26,066 nucleotides of DNA, from NCBI GenBank assembly GCA_024697655.1, contig JAILFI010000056.1, positions 1-26,066 of the forward strand. The letters run 5' to 3'. Positions within the stretch are counted from its first letter, which is position 1. Every line of letters starts with the position of its first letter. The notes beneath the pieces were generated by a model that saw only the letters and a program-made list of their open reading frames with translations, searched no databases and was not told the origin of the DNA. Position numbers and translations under genes: made by a program. The stretch is from Clostridiales bacterium. Its GTDB lineage: Bacteria > Bacillota_A > Clostridia > Peptostreptococcales > Anaerovoracaceae. This document shows positions 8,039 to 16,434 of the stretch, piece by piece.

Positions 8039-9183
8039 AGGGAGGCCAGCACCTCCTCCGTCATCCTGCGGGCTGTTCTGTCCGCCTCAAAGACTGCTTC
8101 GATTGTATCCACCGGGGTGTCCTGATAATGGTCCATCACCTTCAGGAGGGTTTCCTGAATGTCGACGAACCGGATCTTTTCTTCCAGAAACGCCGCCACG
8201 AGGACCTCGTTGGCGCCGTTGAGGGCGGCCGTTGCCGTCCCGCCCCGCTCGAGCGCTTCATACGCCAGGGGGATCGTCCGGAACACGTCCGTGTCCGGGA
8301 TCTCAAATGTCAGGCCTCCCGCAAGGGAAGCAAAATCAAGGCGCGGGGCGCCTGTTGTATCTCTTCTCGGCCAATCCATCGCATAGGCGATCGGGACACG
8401 CATATCGGGTGTGCCGAGCTGTGCCAGGACCGCCCCGTCCGTGAACCGGACCATAGAATGCACGATGCTCTGCGGGTGGATCACCACTTCGATCTCTGAC
8501 GGCGCCATACCGAACAGATGCTTCGCCTCGATGATCTCCAGGCACTTGTTGACCATGCTCGCGCTGTCCACAGTGATCTTCTTCCCCATGGACCAGTTCG
8601 GGTGTGCCAGCGCCTGCGCCAGCGTCACATTTTCGAGCTGCTCCAGGGTATACCCGCGGAACGGGCCGCCGGATGCAGTCAGGATGACAGATGCCGGACG
8701 GTTGCCCATCGCCGCCTCCAGACACTGGAAGATGGCGCTGTGCTCACTGTCGACTGGCAGGATCTTCACCCCTTTTTCCGCTGCGCGGCGCATCACGAGT
8801 TCCCCGCCCGTGACGAGCGTTTCTTTGTTGGCTAGCGCGATATCCTTACCCGCTTCGATGGCGGCAAGCGTCGGTGCCAGGCCGCGGATCCCCACCAGGG
8901 CATTCAGAACAAGATCGCCTTCTCCGGCGGCAGCTTCGCTGAGGCCCTCGTCACCACACAGGACCGTCAACGCCGGGTAGTCCCGTCTGAGATCCTCCGC
9001 ATCGTGCGCGTCCGCAACAACGACCGTATGCGGCGCGAATTCCTCGATCTGTTCCCGCAGGAGACCGACGCGGCTGCCGCAGCATAAACAAGAGACAGTA
9101 AACCTGTCTCTGTGAAGACGGATGATATCAAGGCACTGTGATCCGATGGAGCCGGTGCTCCCCAGAATGATCAGAGACTTCAT
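8035..9183 (-). CDS. dxr: 1-deoxy-D-xylulose 5-phosphate reductoisomerase
   Basis: Dxr converts DXP to MEP, the committed step of the MEP pathway, using NADPH. The 382-aa protein has the N-terminal nucleotide-binding motif GSTGSIG (8-14), the metal and substrate region PVDSEHSAIFQCL, and the NWSMGKKITVDSASMVNK segment typical of the active-site loop. The length fits the family. ATG 9183 is preceded by an AAAGGA ribosome binding site. It overlaps rseP by 4 bases and follows cdsA after 51 bases that hold a GC-rich hairpin. Confidence 0.97.
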   Translation of the reverse strand: MKSLIILGSTGSIGSQCLDIIRLHRDRFTVSCLCCGSRVGLLREQIEEFAPHTVVVADAHDAEDLRRDYPALTVLCGDEGLSEAAAGEGDLVLNALVGIRGLAPTLAAIEAGKDIALANKETLVTGGELVMRRAAEKGVKILPVDSEHSAIFQCLEAAMGNRPASVILTASGGPFRGYTLEQLENVTLAQALAHPNWSMGKKITVDSASMVNKCLEIIEAKHLFGMAPSEIEVVIHPQSIVHSMVRFTDGAVLAQLGTPDMRVPIAYAMDWPRRDTTGAPRLDFASLAGGLTFEIPDTDVFRTIPLAYEALERGGTATAALNGANEVLVAAFLEEKIRFVDIQETLLKVMDHYQDTPVDTIEAVFEADRTARRMTEEVLASL

Positions 9184-9212
9184 AGAAAGCGATTCCTTTC
9201 CCGCTCTGCTGC

Positions 9213-9233
9213 GCCGCCGGCCGCCGGGGCGGC
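9213..9233 (-). other. GC-rich hairpin between cdsA and dxr
   Basis: The inverted repeat GCCGCC...GGCGGC with a 9-nt loop lies directly after the cdsA stop codon. No U-tract follows, so it is more likely an mRNA processing or stability element within the operon than a terminator. Confidence 0.4.
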
Positions 9234-9234
9234 T

Positions 9235-10056
9235 CTACAGCGAGGTCAGCGGTATGATGACCAGATGGATATAGTAGAACACCAGAGGCGCGGTGAACAG
9301 CACGCTGTCAAAGCGGTCCAGAATGCCGCCGTGCCCCGGGATGAGATTGCCGTAATCTTTGATGCCCATCTTACGCTTGAAGATGGATGCGGTGAGATCG
9401 CCGAACTGCGAGAAGATGCCGCACAGCCCGCCGAGGATAAAGCAGTGCAGCGCTGCTTCCGGCGCGAAAAAGACGCCGAACAGACCGCACAGCAGCACGC
9501 TCCCGAGCACACCGCCGAGCGATCCCTCGATGGTCTTCTTCGGGCTGATCTTCGGGCAGAGCTTGTGTTTGCCGAGGAACACCCCTGCAAAGTAGGCACA
9601 GATATCCGTTCCGAACGCGCCCAGCACGATGATCCAGACCAGTATAGGCAGGTTGCTCTGATCGACCAGCATCATGTGGAAAGAGAAAAAGACCACGTAG
9701 ACGATACCGGTGATGGTCGCCATCGCGTCCTCCAGTTTTCTGTGCTCGATCGCGAACAGATACAGCATGGATGCCACGACCGTCAGGAAAAGCCAGCAGG
9801 TATAGTAATACGTGCCCTGCTGCCAGCCGAGCGCGCCGCGGTGCCACAGGATGATATTGATCAGATACAGCAGCGCCAGCGAACCAAGTCCGATCGGATA
9901 GGACGGATGGACATCCAGACTGTGGAAGCCCTTATAGAACTCATACAGACCGACCGCACCGACGAAGATGCAGCCCGCCATGAGCACGTAGCCGCCAAAA
10001 TACAGCAATGCCAGAAACGGTGCCATGATCAGGCCGGATAGGATCCTTGTCTTCAT
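9235..10056 (-). CDS. cdsA: Phosphatidate cytidylyltransferase
   Basis: CdsA makes CDP-diacylglycerol from phosphatidate and CTP, the branch point of phospholipid synthesis. The 273-aa polytopic membrane protein starts MKTRILSGL with hydrophobic helices throughout. It carries the family signature near the C-terminus (KDYGNLIPGHGGILDRFDS), including the Asp residues of the metal site. The ATG overlaps the uppS stop codon (ATGA), so the two are probably co-translated. Confidence 0.96.
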   Translation of the reverse strand: MKTRILSGLIMAPFLALLYFGGYVLMAGCIFVGAVGLYEFYKGFHSLDVHPSYPIGLGSLALLYLINIILWHRGALGWQQGTYYYTCWLFLTVVASMLYLFAIEHRKLEDAMATITGIVYVVFFSFHMMLVDQSNLPILVWIIVLGAFGTDICAYFAGVFLGKHKLCPKISPKKTIEGSLGGVLGSVLLCGLFGVFFAPEAALHCFILGGLCGIFSQFGDLTASIFKRKMGIKDYGNLIPGHGGILDRFDSVLFTAPLVFYYIHLVIIPLTSL

Positions 10057-10775
10057 TCGTTGCGCCCTCCAAAGCGTCTTTCGCGGCTGTCAAAGGACCG
10101 CAGGATCTGTTCGTATTCATCCGGTGTAAAATCGGGCCAGAGCGTATCGCAGAAGTACATCTCCGCATAGGCTACCTGCCAGAGGAGATAGTTGGACAGC
10201 CTGACCTCGCCGCCCGGCCGGATGATCAGATCCGGATCGGGGACACCCAGTTTGCCCGTGTACAGATGACGGCTGATCGCGGCTTCGTCGATCTCAGAGG
10301 GATCCAGTTCCCCGTTCTTCACCTGCTCTGCAAGTTCCCGGACACCGCGTGTGATCTCGTCCCGGCTGCCGTAGTTCAGGGCGATATTGAATGTCAGCCC
10401 TGTATTGTTGCGGGTCATGAAAAGCGTTTTGCCGAGCGCTTCTCTGACATCTGCGGGCATGATGCTCCAGTCCCCCAGGATGTTGACCCGCACGTTTTCA
10501 TCGTGCAGTTCCTGCAGATCCTGGTTGACATACTTGATCAGGAGCCCGAAAATGCCGCCGATCTCCTCCTGTGTGCGTTTCCAGTTCTCTGTGGAAAACG
10601 CATAAACAGTCAGATACTCCACGCCAAGATCGGAAGACCGTCTGACGATCTCCCGCATGGCTTTCATTCCGGCATTATGGCCCATGACACGAGGCAGTTT
10701 TCTCTTCTTTGCCCATCTGCCGTTGCCGTCCATGATGATGGCGACGTGACGGGGCAGGGTCTTTGCTTCCGTCAT
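10053..10775 (-). CDS. uppS: Undecaprenyl diphosphate synthase (cis-prenyltransferase)
   Basis: UppS condenses isopentenyl diphosphate units onto farnesyl diphosphate to give the C55 lipid carrier for peptidoglycan and other wall polymers. The 240-aa protein has the catalytic MDGNGRWAKKR motif with D16, the HNAG motif and the C-terminal RPGGEVRLSNYL segment. It begins three bases after the frr stop. Its position between ribosome recycling and phospholipid genes is the usual one in Bacillota, and dxr and ispG downstream provide its precursors. Confidence 0.97.
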   Translation of the reverse strand: MTEAKTLPRHVAIIMDGNGRWAKKRKLPRVMGHNAGMKAMREIVRRSSDLGVEYLTVYAFSTENWKRTQEEIGGIFGLLIKYVNQDLQELHDENVRVNILGDWSIMPADVREALGKTLFMTRNNTGLTFNIALNYGSRDEITRGVRELAEQVKNGELDPSEIDEAAISRHLYTGKLGVPDPDLIIRPGGEVRLSNYLLWQVAYAEMYFCDTLWPDFTPDEYEQILRSFDSRERRFGGRNE

Positions 10776-10778
10776 GCG

Positions 10779-11336
10779 CTATACTTCCATGATCTCTTTA
10801 TTCTTGTTGGCAATGACTTCGTCGACTTTCTTGATGCCGGCGTCAACAGCTTTCTGGATCAGTTCCATATCCTGCTTGCTGTCATCCTCGGTCAGTTCGC
10901 CGGCTTTCTCTTCTTTTTTGATCTCGTCATTGGCCTTTTTGCGCAGGTTGCGGATGTGGACTTTGCCCTCTTCCCCCATCGCATGGACGGTCTTGGTCAG
11001 TTCCTTTCTTCTCTCCTCAGTGACCTGCGGAATGGAGAGGCGGACCATCTTGCCGTCATTGACGGGATTGATGCCGATATTGGCTGCCAGGATCGCACGC
11101 TCGATGTTGCCGATCGCTTTCGGGTCGAACGGCAGGACAGCGATGGTGCGGGGGTCAGGGCAGGAAATGTTCGCGAGCTGCTTGAGCGGCGTGGGGGTCC
11201 CGTAGTATTCGACCTCTACGCGGTCGAGAAGCGCCGGGTTCGCACGGCCTGCGCGGACGGTATTGAGCTCGGACTTGAGCGCCTCGATGCTCTTTTCGAT
11301 CTTTTCATTCAATGTGTTCAATACTTGCTCACTCAT
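10779..11336 (-). CDS. frr: Ribosome recycling factor
   Basis: RRF splits post-termination ribosomes together with EF-G. The 185-aa length is standard. The N-terminal helix contains LNTVRAGRANPALLD, the second domain YYGTPTPLKQLANIS, and the C-terminal helix EEERRK-type and KKANDEIK segments of the three-helix bundle. ATG 11336 follows an AAGGAGGA-type ribosome binding site. It is the second gene of the operon, after pyrH. Confidence 0.98.
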   Translation of the reverse strand: MSEQVLNTLNEKIEKSIEALKSELNTVRAGRANPALLDRVEVEYYGTPTPLKQLANISCPDPRTIAVLPFDPKAIGNIERAILAANIGINPVNDGKMVRLSIPQVTEERRKELTKTVHAMGEEGKVHIRNLRKKANDEIKKEEKAGELTEDDSKQDMELIQKAVDAGIKKVDEVIANKNKEIMEV

Positions 11337-11355
11337 GATCCTTCCTCCTTGGATA

Positions 11356-12063
11356 CTAAGAAATCACTGTCCCGATCGGCTCGCCCATCACGGCGCGCAT
11401 CATATTGCCCTCTTCCGACAGCGCAAAGACGTGGATCGGGATAGCGTTGTCCTTGCACAGGGAAGCCGCGGTCAGATCCATGACTTTCAGATCTTTTTCC
11501 AGCACTTCCATATGGGTCAGTTTATCGAATTTCACCGCATTCGGGTCCTCTTTGGGATCCGCGGAATACACTGCATCGATGTTCTTGGCGAAGAGAATGA
11601 CATCAGCCCCGATCTCCGCAGCCCGGAGCGCCGCCGCTGTATCCGTCGAAAAGTACGGATGTCCGGTCCCGCCGCCGAGGATGGTGATGCATCCTTCCGA
11701 AAGCAATCTGCACGCATCCCGGATGGTATACTGGTCGGCGACTTCCCGCATTGCGATGGAAGTCATCGTGCGGGCGTCAAGCCCCGCCGCCTTCAGCGCA
11801 TCCTGCAGAGCCAGCGAATTCATGACGGTTGCGAGCATCCCGATGCTGTCCGCCGTCGCGCGGTCCATATCGCCGCTCGTGCGGCCTCTCCAGAAATTGC
11901 CGCCGCCGATCACGATCGCGATCTCCACACCCAGGTCATGGATCGCCTTGATCTGTCCGGCGACATCCTTGAGCATCTCATCGGAAAAACCGGTCTTCTT
12001 TTCTCCGGCAAGCGCTTCGCCGCTCAGTTTGAGCAATACACGTTTGTAAGCAGGTTCTTTCAT
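11356..12063 (-). CDS. pyrH: UMP kinase
   Basis: PyrH phosphorylates UMP to UDP in pyrimidine nucleotide synthesis and belongs to the amino-acid kinase family. The 235-aa product opens [18 protein letters not shown] and has [10 protein letters not shown], the TMTSIAM region and [15 protein letters not shown] chose ATG 12063, which has AAGGAG 6 bases upstream. An in-frame TTG at 12084 would place that same site inside the gene. pyrH is the first gene of the nine-gene operon and has its own promoter, instead of following tsf directly as in many Bacillota. Confidence 0.97.
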   Translation of the reverse strand: MKEPAYKRVLLKLSGEALAGEKKTGFSDEMLKDVAGQIKAIHDLGVEIAIVIGGGNFWRGRTSGDMDRATADSIGMLATVMNSLALQDALKAAGLDARTMTSIAMREVADQYTIRDACRLLSEGCITILGGGTGHPYFSTDTAAALRAAEIGADVILFAKNIDAVYSADPKEDPNAVKFDKLTHMEVLEKDLKVMDLTAASLCKDNAIPIHVFALSEEGNMMRAVMGEPIGTVIS

Positions 12064-12108
12064 GGATCTCTCCTTGTCCGTCAACTACGAAGACGCCATA
12101 TGCGTCCG

Positions 12109-12129
12109 ATTATAGTAGCATTATTATAC
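12109..12129 (-). promoter_or_regulatory. Promoter region of the pyrH-polC operon (two -10 elements)
   Basis: Two consensus TATAAT boxes occur on the minus strand, at 12129-12124 and 12114-12109. The first is part of an extended -10 (TGGTATAAT), which compensates for a weak -35. The second has no clear -35. Both lie 46-66 bases upstream of ATG 12063 and downstream of the terminator of the preceding gene. Confidence 0.6.
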
Positions 12130-12155
12130 CATATCTTCACCCGCCCTGTACGACA

Positions 12156-12190
12156 AAAACAAAAACGCGGCGCAGGTTCTGCCGCGCCGC
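12156..12190 (-). terminator. Intrinsic terminator of the C39-like peptidase gene
   Basis: A 7-bp stem GCGGCGC/GCGCCGC (right arm 12184-12190, left arm 12168-12174 on plus) with a 9-nt loop is followed on the minus strand by GTTTTTGTTTTTG. It starts about 25 bases after the stop codon and insulates the secreted protein from the pyrH promoter. Confidence 0.85.
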
Positions 12191-12213
12191 ATTTGTACTC
12201 ACTAAACGAGGTT

Positions 12214-14478
12214 TCAGAAAGTCACCAGCTCCGGTCCGTACGGGGAATTCACCGGCGTCTGATAGCCGGTCCCGCTCATCAGCCGCTGCGTCCCTGTCGC
12301 GGGATCAAGCACGATGAAACTGTTCAGAGACACATTCGTTTTGGTCGTACCCTTCACATACCCGATGGCGAGCACAAAATGATTGTTGCCTGTCTGCGGG
12401 TTGTAGCAGTTGATGATGCAGGGTTTGCCCGCCGCGATCTGGCTGAAGGCCGCTTTATAAAGACTGCTTTCCGTGGAGTATTTGGTCAGCGTCCCGCCGG
12501 CTCTGCTCCAGTAGGCATAACTGCTGCCAAGACCGTACTCTTTGATGATGCGCGCCTGGTAGGAGTCGTATCCGTTGAGCGGGAACGCGCCGTCGATGAC
12601 CGCTCTCGCATACGCCATCGAATAGATCCCGCACGGCCCGGAATACGGCTGCTTGCCGATCGCTTTGATCAGCGCCGCATTATACGGAAGGATCGTTGCG
12701 CCGGCTGTGCCGGATGCCGCCGTGACCGTGAACGGCTTTTTCAGGACATACTGCGTCGTGCCGCTCGTATCGCGTGCCGCGACCCGGTAGGTGTACGTGC
12801 CGGCCGGCAGACTGCCGAAAGAGATATGCGGGTCCGCGGTCGCGATATCAAATGTCTTCGACCGGATATTCGAAGTCTTGTACGTCGCTCCGCTGACCCA
12901 CTTGCCGGTCGCGTCACTGACAACGCCGACTGTCACGCAGTCCAGCGTCAGGATGGATGTCACCTTGCCTTTCAGGGAATAGGAACCGCCCTGCGAAAGC
13001 GTCGTCGGATAGTTGGCGCCGGAAATGGTAAAAGCAGAGGAAGAACCGGACGCTGTCACCGTGAATGCCTTTTTCAGGACATACGCCGACGTACCGTTCG
13101 CATCCTTCACCGCGATCCGGTAGGTATAACTGCCCGCGGGCAGGCTGCCGAAAACGATGTACGGATCCGCTGCCGCAACATCGAATGTCTTCGCATTGGG
13201 AGAAGCTGCATAGGTCGCTGTATCGACCCATTTCCCGGTCGCATCGCTGACGACGCCGACCGTCACGGTCTTCAGTTCCACGGCCGATGTGACGGTGCCG
13301 CTGATGCTGAAAGACTGCCCCTGTTTCAGAGATGCCGGATAGGCCGCGCCTGCGATCGAGAACGACGACCCCGCTGTCACGCTGAATGCTTTTTTCAGGA
13401 CATATGCCGACTTCCCGTTCGCATCCTTCACCGCGATCCGGTAGGTATAGGTCCCTGCGGGCAGACTCCCGAAATTCACATCCGCATCCGCATCCGCAAC
13501 ATTGAACGTCTTCGCATTGACATTGCTGTTGCTGTACGTTGCGCCGCTCACCCACTTTCCGGTCGCGTCGCTGACGACACCGACCGTGACCGTCCTGATG
13601 AGCGCAGCAGAAGTGACCGTCCCTTTCAGACTGAAGGACTGCCCCTGCTTCAGGGATACGGGATACGTCTCTCCGGAAATCGAGAAGGACGCCGTCTGAC
13701 CGGTGTCTGACGATGCCGTCACGGTGAACGGTTTATTGAGCAGGTATTTCGATGTCCCGTTCGCGTCTTTGGCGGCGATCCGGTAGGAATACGATCCTGC
13801 CGGCAGACTGCCGAACTGGATCGAAGCATCCGCGGAAGCTACGTTAAAGGATTTTGCATTCACATTGCTGTTGCTGTATGTCGCACTGCTCACCCATTTA
13901 CCGGTCGCGTCACTGACAACGCCGACTGTCACGATCCTGATCGTGACAGCTGATGTGATCGTCCCGGCAACAGCAAAAGAGCCCCCCTGCACGAGGGATG
14001 TCGGGTAATTCGCGCCGCTGAGCGTCAGCGAAGAGGACGCAGCCGAAGAACCGCCGGATCCCGTTACGGTGAACGGCTCTTTCATCAGATACTTGGATGT
14101 GCCGTTCGCGTCCTTCACCGCGATCCGGTAGGTATACGTCCCCGCCGGCAGGCTGCCGAAACGGACCGATTCATCCGCCGCTGCGATATCGAATGTCTTC
14201 GCATTGGGAGAAGCCGCATAGGTCGCCGTATCGACCCATTTTCCGGTCGCATCGCTGACGACGCCGACCGTCACGGTCTTCAGTTCCGCTGCCGATGTAA
14301 CGGTGCCGGTAATGCTGAAGGACTGCCCCTGTGCCAGTGTCACCGGATGGTTGGCTCCTGAGACCGTAAAGGAAGAAGTCACTGCGCCGACAGGCATTGA
14401 GAGTAACAAAAGCAGGCATCCTATCAACAGCAGGATCGCCGCTTTTCGTTTGCAGTTATGCTTTTTTAAGGCACTCAT
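12214..14478 (-). CDS. Secreted protein with five Ig-like repeats and a C-terminal C39-like cysteine peptidase domain
   Basis: Of 754 residues, 1-34 form a signal peptide (basic KKHNCKRK, then a long Leu-rich core ending near PVGAVTS). Residues 37-593 hold five Ig-like repeats of 108-114 residues, each with YPxxLxQGxSFS, VTVGVVSDATGKWV, FGSLPAGTYTYR and VKDANG. Residues 594-754 form a papain-like domain of the peptidase C39 type. Q610 (oxyanion), C616 in SGPCGIYS, H700 in NNHFVLAIGY and D725 in IVLDPATG line up as the catalytic set. No wall-sorting signal or C-terminal membrane helix is present, so it is probably released or held by its repeats. The start is ambiguous: GAAGGAG lies 18 bases before ATG 14478 but 12 before an in-frame TTG at 14484. 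It has its own promoter and terminator. Substrate unknown; wall or host protein processing is a guess. Confidence 0.85.
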   Translation of the reverse strand: MSALKKHNCKRKAAILLLIGCLLLLLSMPVGAVTSSFTVSGANHPVTLAQGQSFSITGTVTSAAELKTVTVGVVSDATGKWVDTATYAASPNAKTFDIAAADESVRFGSLPAGTYTYRIAVKDANGTSKYLMKEPFTVTGSGGSSAASSSLTLSGANYPTSLVQGGSFAVAGTITSAVTIRIVTVGVVSDATGKWVSSATYSNSNVNAKSFNVASADASIQFGSLPAGSYSYRIAAKDANGTSKYLLNKPFTVTASSDTGQTASFSISGETYPVSLKQGQSFSLKGTVTSAALIRTVTVGVVSDATGKWVSGATYSNSNVNAKTFNVADADADVNFGSLPAGTYTYRIAVKDANGKSAYVLKKAFSVTAGSSFSIAGAAYPASLKQGQSFSISGTVTSAVELKTVTVGVVSDATGKWVDTATYAASPNAKTFDVAAADPYIVFGSLPAGSYTYRIAVKDANGTSAYVLKKAFTVTASGSSSAFTISGANYPTTLSQGGSYSLKGKVTSILTLDCVTVGVVSDATGKWVSGATYKTSNIRSKTFDIATADPHISFGSLPAGTYTYRVAARDTSGTTQYVLKKPFTVTAASGTAGATILPYNAALIKAIGKQPYSGPCGIYSMAYARAVIDGAFPLNGYDSYQARIIKEYGLGSSYAYWSRAGGTLTKYSTESSLYKAAFSQIAAGKPCIINCYNPQTGNNHFVLAIGYVKGTTKTNVSLNSFIVLDPATGTQRLMSGTGYQTPVNSPYGPELVTF
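12700..14370 (-). repeat. Five tandem intragenic repeats of about 330 bp encoding Ig-like domains
   Basis: Repeat units are R1 14370-14029, R2 14028-13687, R3 13686-13363, R4 13362-13033 and R5 13032-12700. R1 and R4 are near-identical over about 150 bases (around 14187-14340 and 13185-13325). They share the protein variant WVDTATYAASPNAKTF. R2 and R3 share a different variant, YSNSNVNAK. R5 is the most divergent. The pattern suggests duplication and gene conversion between non-adjacent units. Confidence 0.85.
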
Positions 14479-14596
14479 TCCCAACTGGCTGTCGTACTCC
14501 TTCCCGGCCGCAGCGCGTCCGATCCATAAAAAAACCGGCCGTTTGCAGCTGCTTTTGACATACAAAAACAGCGAACAAATGGACCAGTTCTTTTAA

Positions 14597-14625
14597 AGTT
14601 TACACTATCCCGCTCCTCAAGTCAA
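14597..14625 (-). promoter_or_regulatory. Promoter of the C39-like peptidase gene
   Basis: On the minus strand, -35 TTGACT (14625-14620) and -10 TAAACT (14602-14597) are separated by 17 bases. The leader to ATG 14478 is about 110 nt and contains a run of seven T after a GC-rich stretch (GGCCGG). Confidence 0.65.
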
Positions 14626-14658
14626 ATCAGCGGGCTGCCGCTTCGCGGCACGCGGCTG

Positions 14659-14967
14659 TCACCCCAGGATCTTCAGGATCTCCTCTTTGGGCATCGCACC
14701 GACGATCTTGCCGGCTGCCTCGCCGCCTTTGAAGAGGATCATGGTCGGGATGCTCATCACACCGAACTGCGCCGCAAGTTCCTGCTCCTCGTCTACGTTG
14801 ACCTTGCCGACGATCAGATCGTCGCGTTCGTCCGAGATTTCCTCGAGGATGGGCCCCACCATCTGGCACGGCCCGCACCAGACTGCCCAGAAATCTACAA
14901 GAACGGGCTTTGCCGCCTGCAGGACTGCTGTTTCAAAATTATCTTTCGTGATTTTGACCGTTGCCAT
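14659..14967 (-). CDS. trxA: Thioredoxin
   Basis: A cytosolic protein disulfide reductase of 102 aa with the canonical WCGPC active site followed by QMVGPILEEI. It also has the cis-Pro region MSIPTMILFKGGE and the buried Asp in VDFWAVWC. ATG 14967 has AAAGGAG 7 bases upstream. The gene has its own promoter and no thioredoxin reductase alongside. The upstream flavoprotein is not a reductase of the TrxB type, so partnership with it should not be assumed. Confidence 0.97.
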   Translation of the reverse strand: MATVKITKDNFETAVLQAAKPVLVDFWAVWCGPCQMVGPILEEISDERDDLIVGKVNVDEEQELAAQFGVMSIPTMILFKGGEAAGKIVGAMPKEEILKILG

Positions 14968-15054
14968 CGCCTACTCCTTTCCCGGAAGATTTCAATCCAT
15001 GATGCGTCAGGGGGCATCAGGATGCGCTTGGATAATACTGACAAGTTCGCAATC

Positions 15055-15083
15055 AGTATATACTCTTTCTGTGCATATTTCAA
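15055..15083 (-). promoter_or_regulatory. Promoter of trxA
   Basis: On the minus strand, -35 TTGAAA (15083-15078) and -10 TATACT (15060-15055) are separated by 17 bases. The leader to ATG 14967 is about 80 nt. Confidence 0.7.
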
Positions 15084-15138
15084 ACTGCTTATCCCCGGGA
15101 AGGAATCGCATCCACAGGAACAGCGCCGGGCAGATCTG

Positions 15139-16407
15139 TCAATCCTCTGCCGCTGCATAAGCGGCAGCCTGCGCAGTTGACCAGCAGAGCTGCAGATTGT
15201 AACCACCGCTGATGCCGTCCGCATCCAAAGCTTCCCCTATGACATAGATCTGCGAATGGTTCTTAAGCGCCATCGTTTTGCTGTCGACCTCTGACAGACA
15301 GACCCCGCCCTTCGTGACCATCGCGGTGCGGAACCCTTCCGTGCCGGCAACCGGGAACGTATCTTCTGTGAGAAGACGCGCCAGCTTTTTCGGAGAATCG
15401 GCCGCACGCTGCACCAGCAGAGACGCCAGCCGTTTTGGCAGCGAAAAAGCTTCCGCCACCGCTTTCCCAGTCCTCATGCCCTGCGCCCGGACCGCGGCAT
15501 ATGCCTCATCAAAAGCCATCGGATAAAGGTAGTTGAGCGCGATCCGGCTGCCGGGGACGGCATGGCCGGAAATATCCAGTGCGCAGGGTCCGGAAAACGA
15601 TGTGTGGGTGAACAGGAGCGCCCCTTCTTTATGAATGCTCTTCCGGCCTTCCCGATGAATGCTGACCCGCACCCGTGGCAGCGTGATCCCGGCAAGATCA
15701 GCATAAGGGTACGCCTCCGGTATCACGGGGACCAGCGCCGGCGCAAGCGGTGTCACAGCAACCGCAAGATCCCGCTGCAATGTCCGGAACATGGACCCGT
15801 CTGAACCGGTCGCAGGATAGGAGCATCCCCCTGTCGCGAGGATCAGCGTCCTGCACCTGAAGACCTGCGATTCTGTATGTATACAATAAGTTTCTTCTTG
15901 TATATTTTGGGTATTTCCGTCAAACGTGCCCCCGCAGAGCGAAACAGAGACCGCATGCACTTTCTGCCCGTACCGGAACGCGAAACCGTTCTTTTGCACA
16001 GCCGCAAGATACGCATCCAGCACATCCTGCGCTTTCATGGAAACCGGCAGCACCCGCCCTGTTTCATCCGCATACAGCGGTACGCCCGCCCTTTCCAGAA
16101 AGGCCTTGCTGTCAAGATTGCCGTACTTGTAAAGGCATGCCCGCAGCGTCTTGCCCGCAGGTCCGTAAGCAGGAAGAAGATCGCGCATACTCCCTTCATG
16201 CGTGATATTACAATGTCCGCCGCCGCTCATCAAAAGCTTGAGGCCGGGGCGTTTTCCGCTTTCGAGGATCAGCCGTTTTCCGCCGGCACGCCAGGCAGGC
16301 GACGCCGCGCACATCAGGCCTGCTGCGCCGGCGCCAACGATGATGACATCGTAAAGGCAGGCGTCTTCGAAAATCTGTTTTTGCTTCTCTGCTTCAACTG
16401 GTTTCAT
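15139..16407 (-). CDS. FAD-dependent oxidoreductase of the HI0933/BaiN (YhiN) family
   Basis: A 422-aa flavoprotein. The N-terminal dinucleotide-binding motif is VGAGAAGL (from V24). It is followed by GLKLLMSGGGHCNITH, the hallmark of this family, and by LILATGGCSYPATGSDG. A second FAD-contact region near the C-terminus reads GEALDADGISGGYNLQLCWSTA. The family is annotated as aminoacetone-oxidase-like or BaiN bile-acid reductase-like enzymes, but the true substrate is unknown for most members and cannot be decided here. The start is ATG 16407 with ACAGGAAAC upstream, 27 bases after the esterase stop, so the two are probably co-transcribed. Confidence 0.85.
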   Translation of the reverse strand: MKPVEAEKQKQIFEDACLYDVIIVGAGAAGLMCAASPAWRAGGKRLILESGKRPGLKLLMSGGGHCNITHEGSMRDLLPAYGPAGKTLRACLYKYGNLDSKAFLERAGVPLYADETGRVLPVSMKAQDVLDAYLAAVQKNGFAFRYGQKVHAVSVSLCGGTFDGNTQNIQEETYCIHTESQVFRCRTLILATGGCSYPATGSDGSMFRTLQRDLAVAVTPLAPALVPVIPEAYPYADLAGITLPRVRVSIHREGRKSIHKEGALLFTHTSFSGPCALDISGHAVPGSRIALNYLYPMAFDEAYAAVRAQGMRTGKAVAEAFSLPKRLASLLVQRAADSPKKLARLLTEDTFPVAGTEGFRTAMVTKGGVCLSEVDSKTMALKNHSQIYVIGEALDADGISGGYNLQLCWSTAQAAAYAAAED

Positions 16408-16434
16408 ATGTTTCCTGTGCCCGTGTCAAACCTG

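Noticed and set aside
6881..8125. Plus-strand open frame opposite ispG and rseP
   Set aside because: Antisense shadow of conserved genes; no ribosome binding site or domain.
11263..13710. An 815-codon plus-strand frame opposite frr, pyrH and the peptidase gene
   Set aside because: It spans three convincing minus-strand genes, a promoter and a terminator. Its repetitive protein simply mirrors the Ig-like repeats.
12700..14370. Regular repeats considered as a CRISPR array
   Set aside because: The period is about 330 bases, in frame, and encodes Ig-like domains; there are no short palindromic repeats or unique spacers.
14629..14655. Small hairpin after trxA as a terminator
   Set aside because: The stem TGCCGC/GCGGCA is only 6 bp and has no U-tract on the minus strand, so trxA termination could not be assigned.
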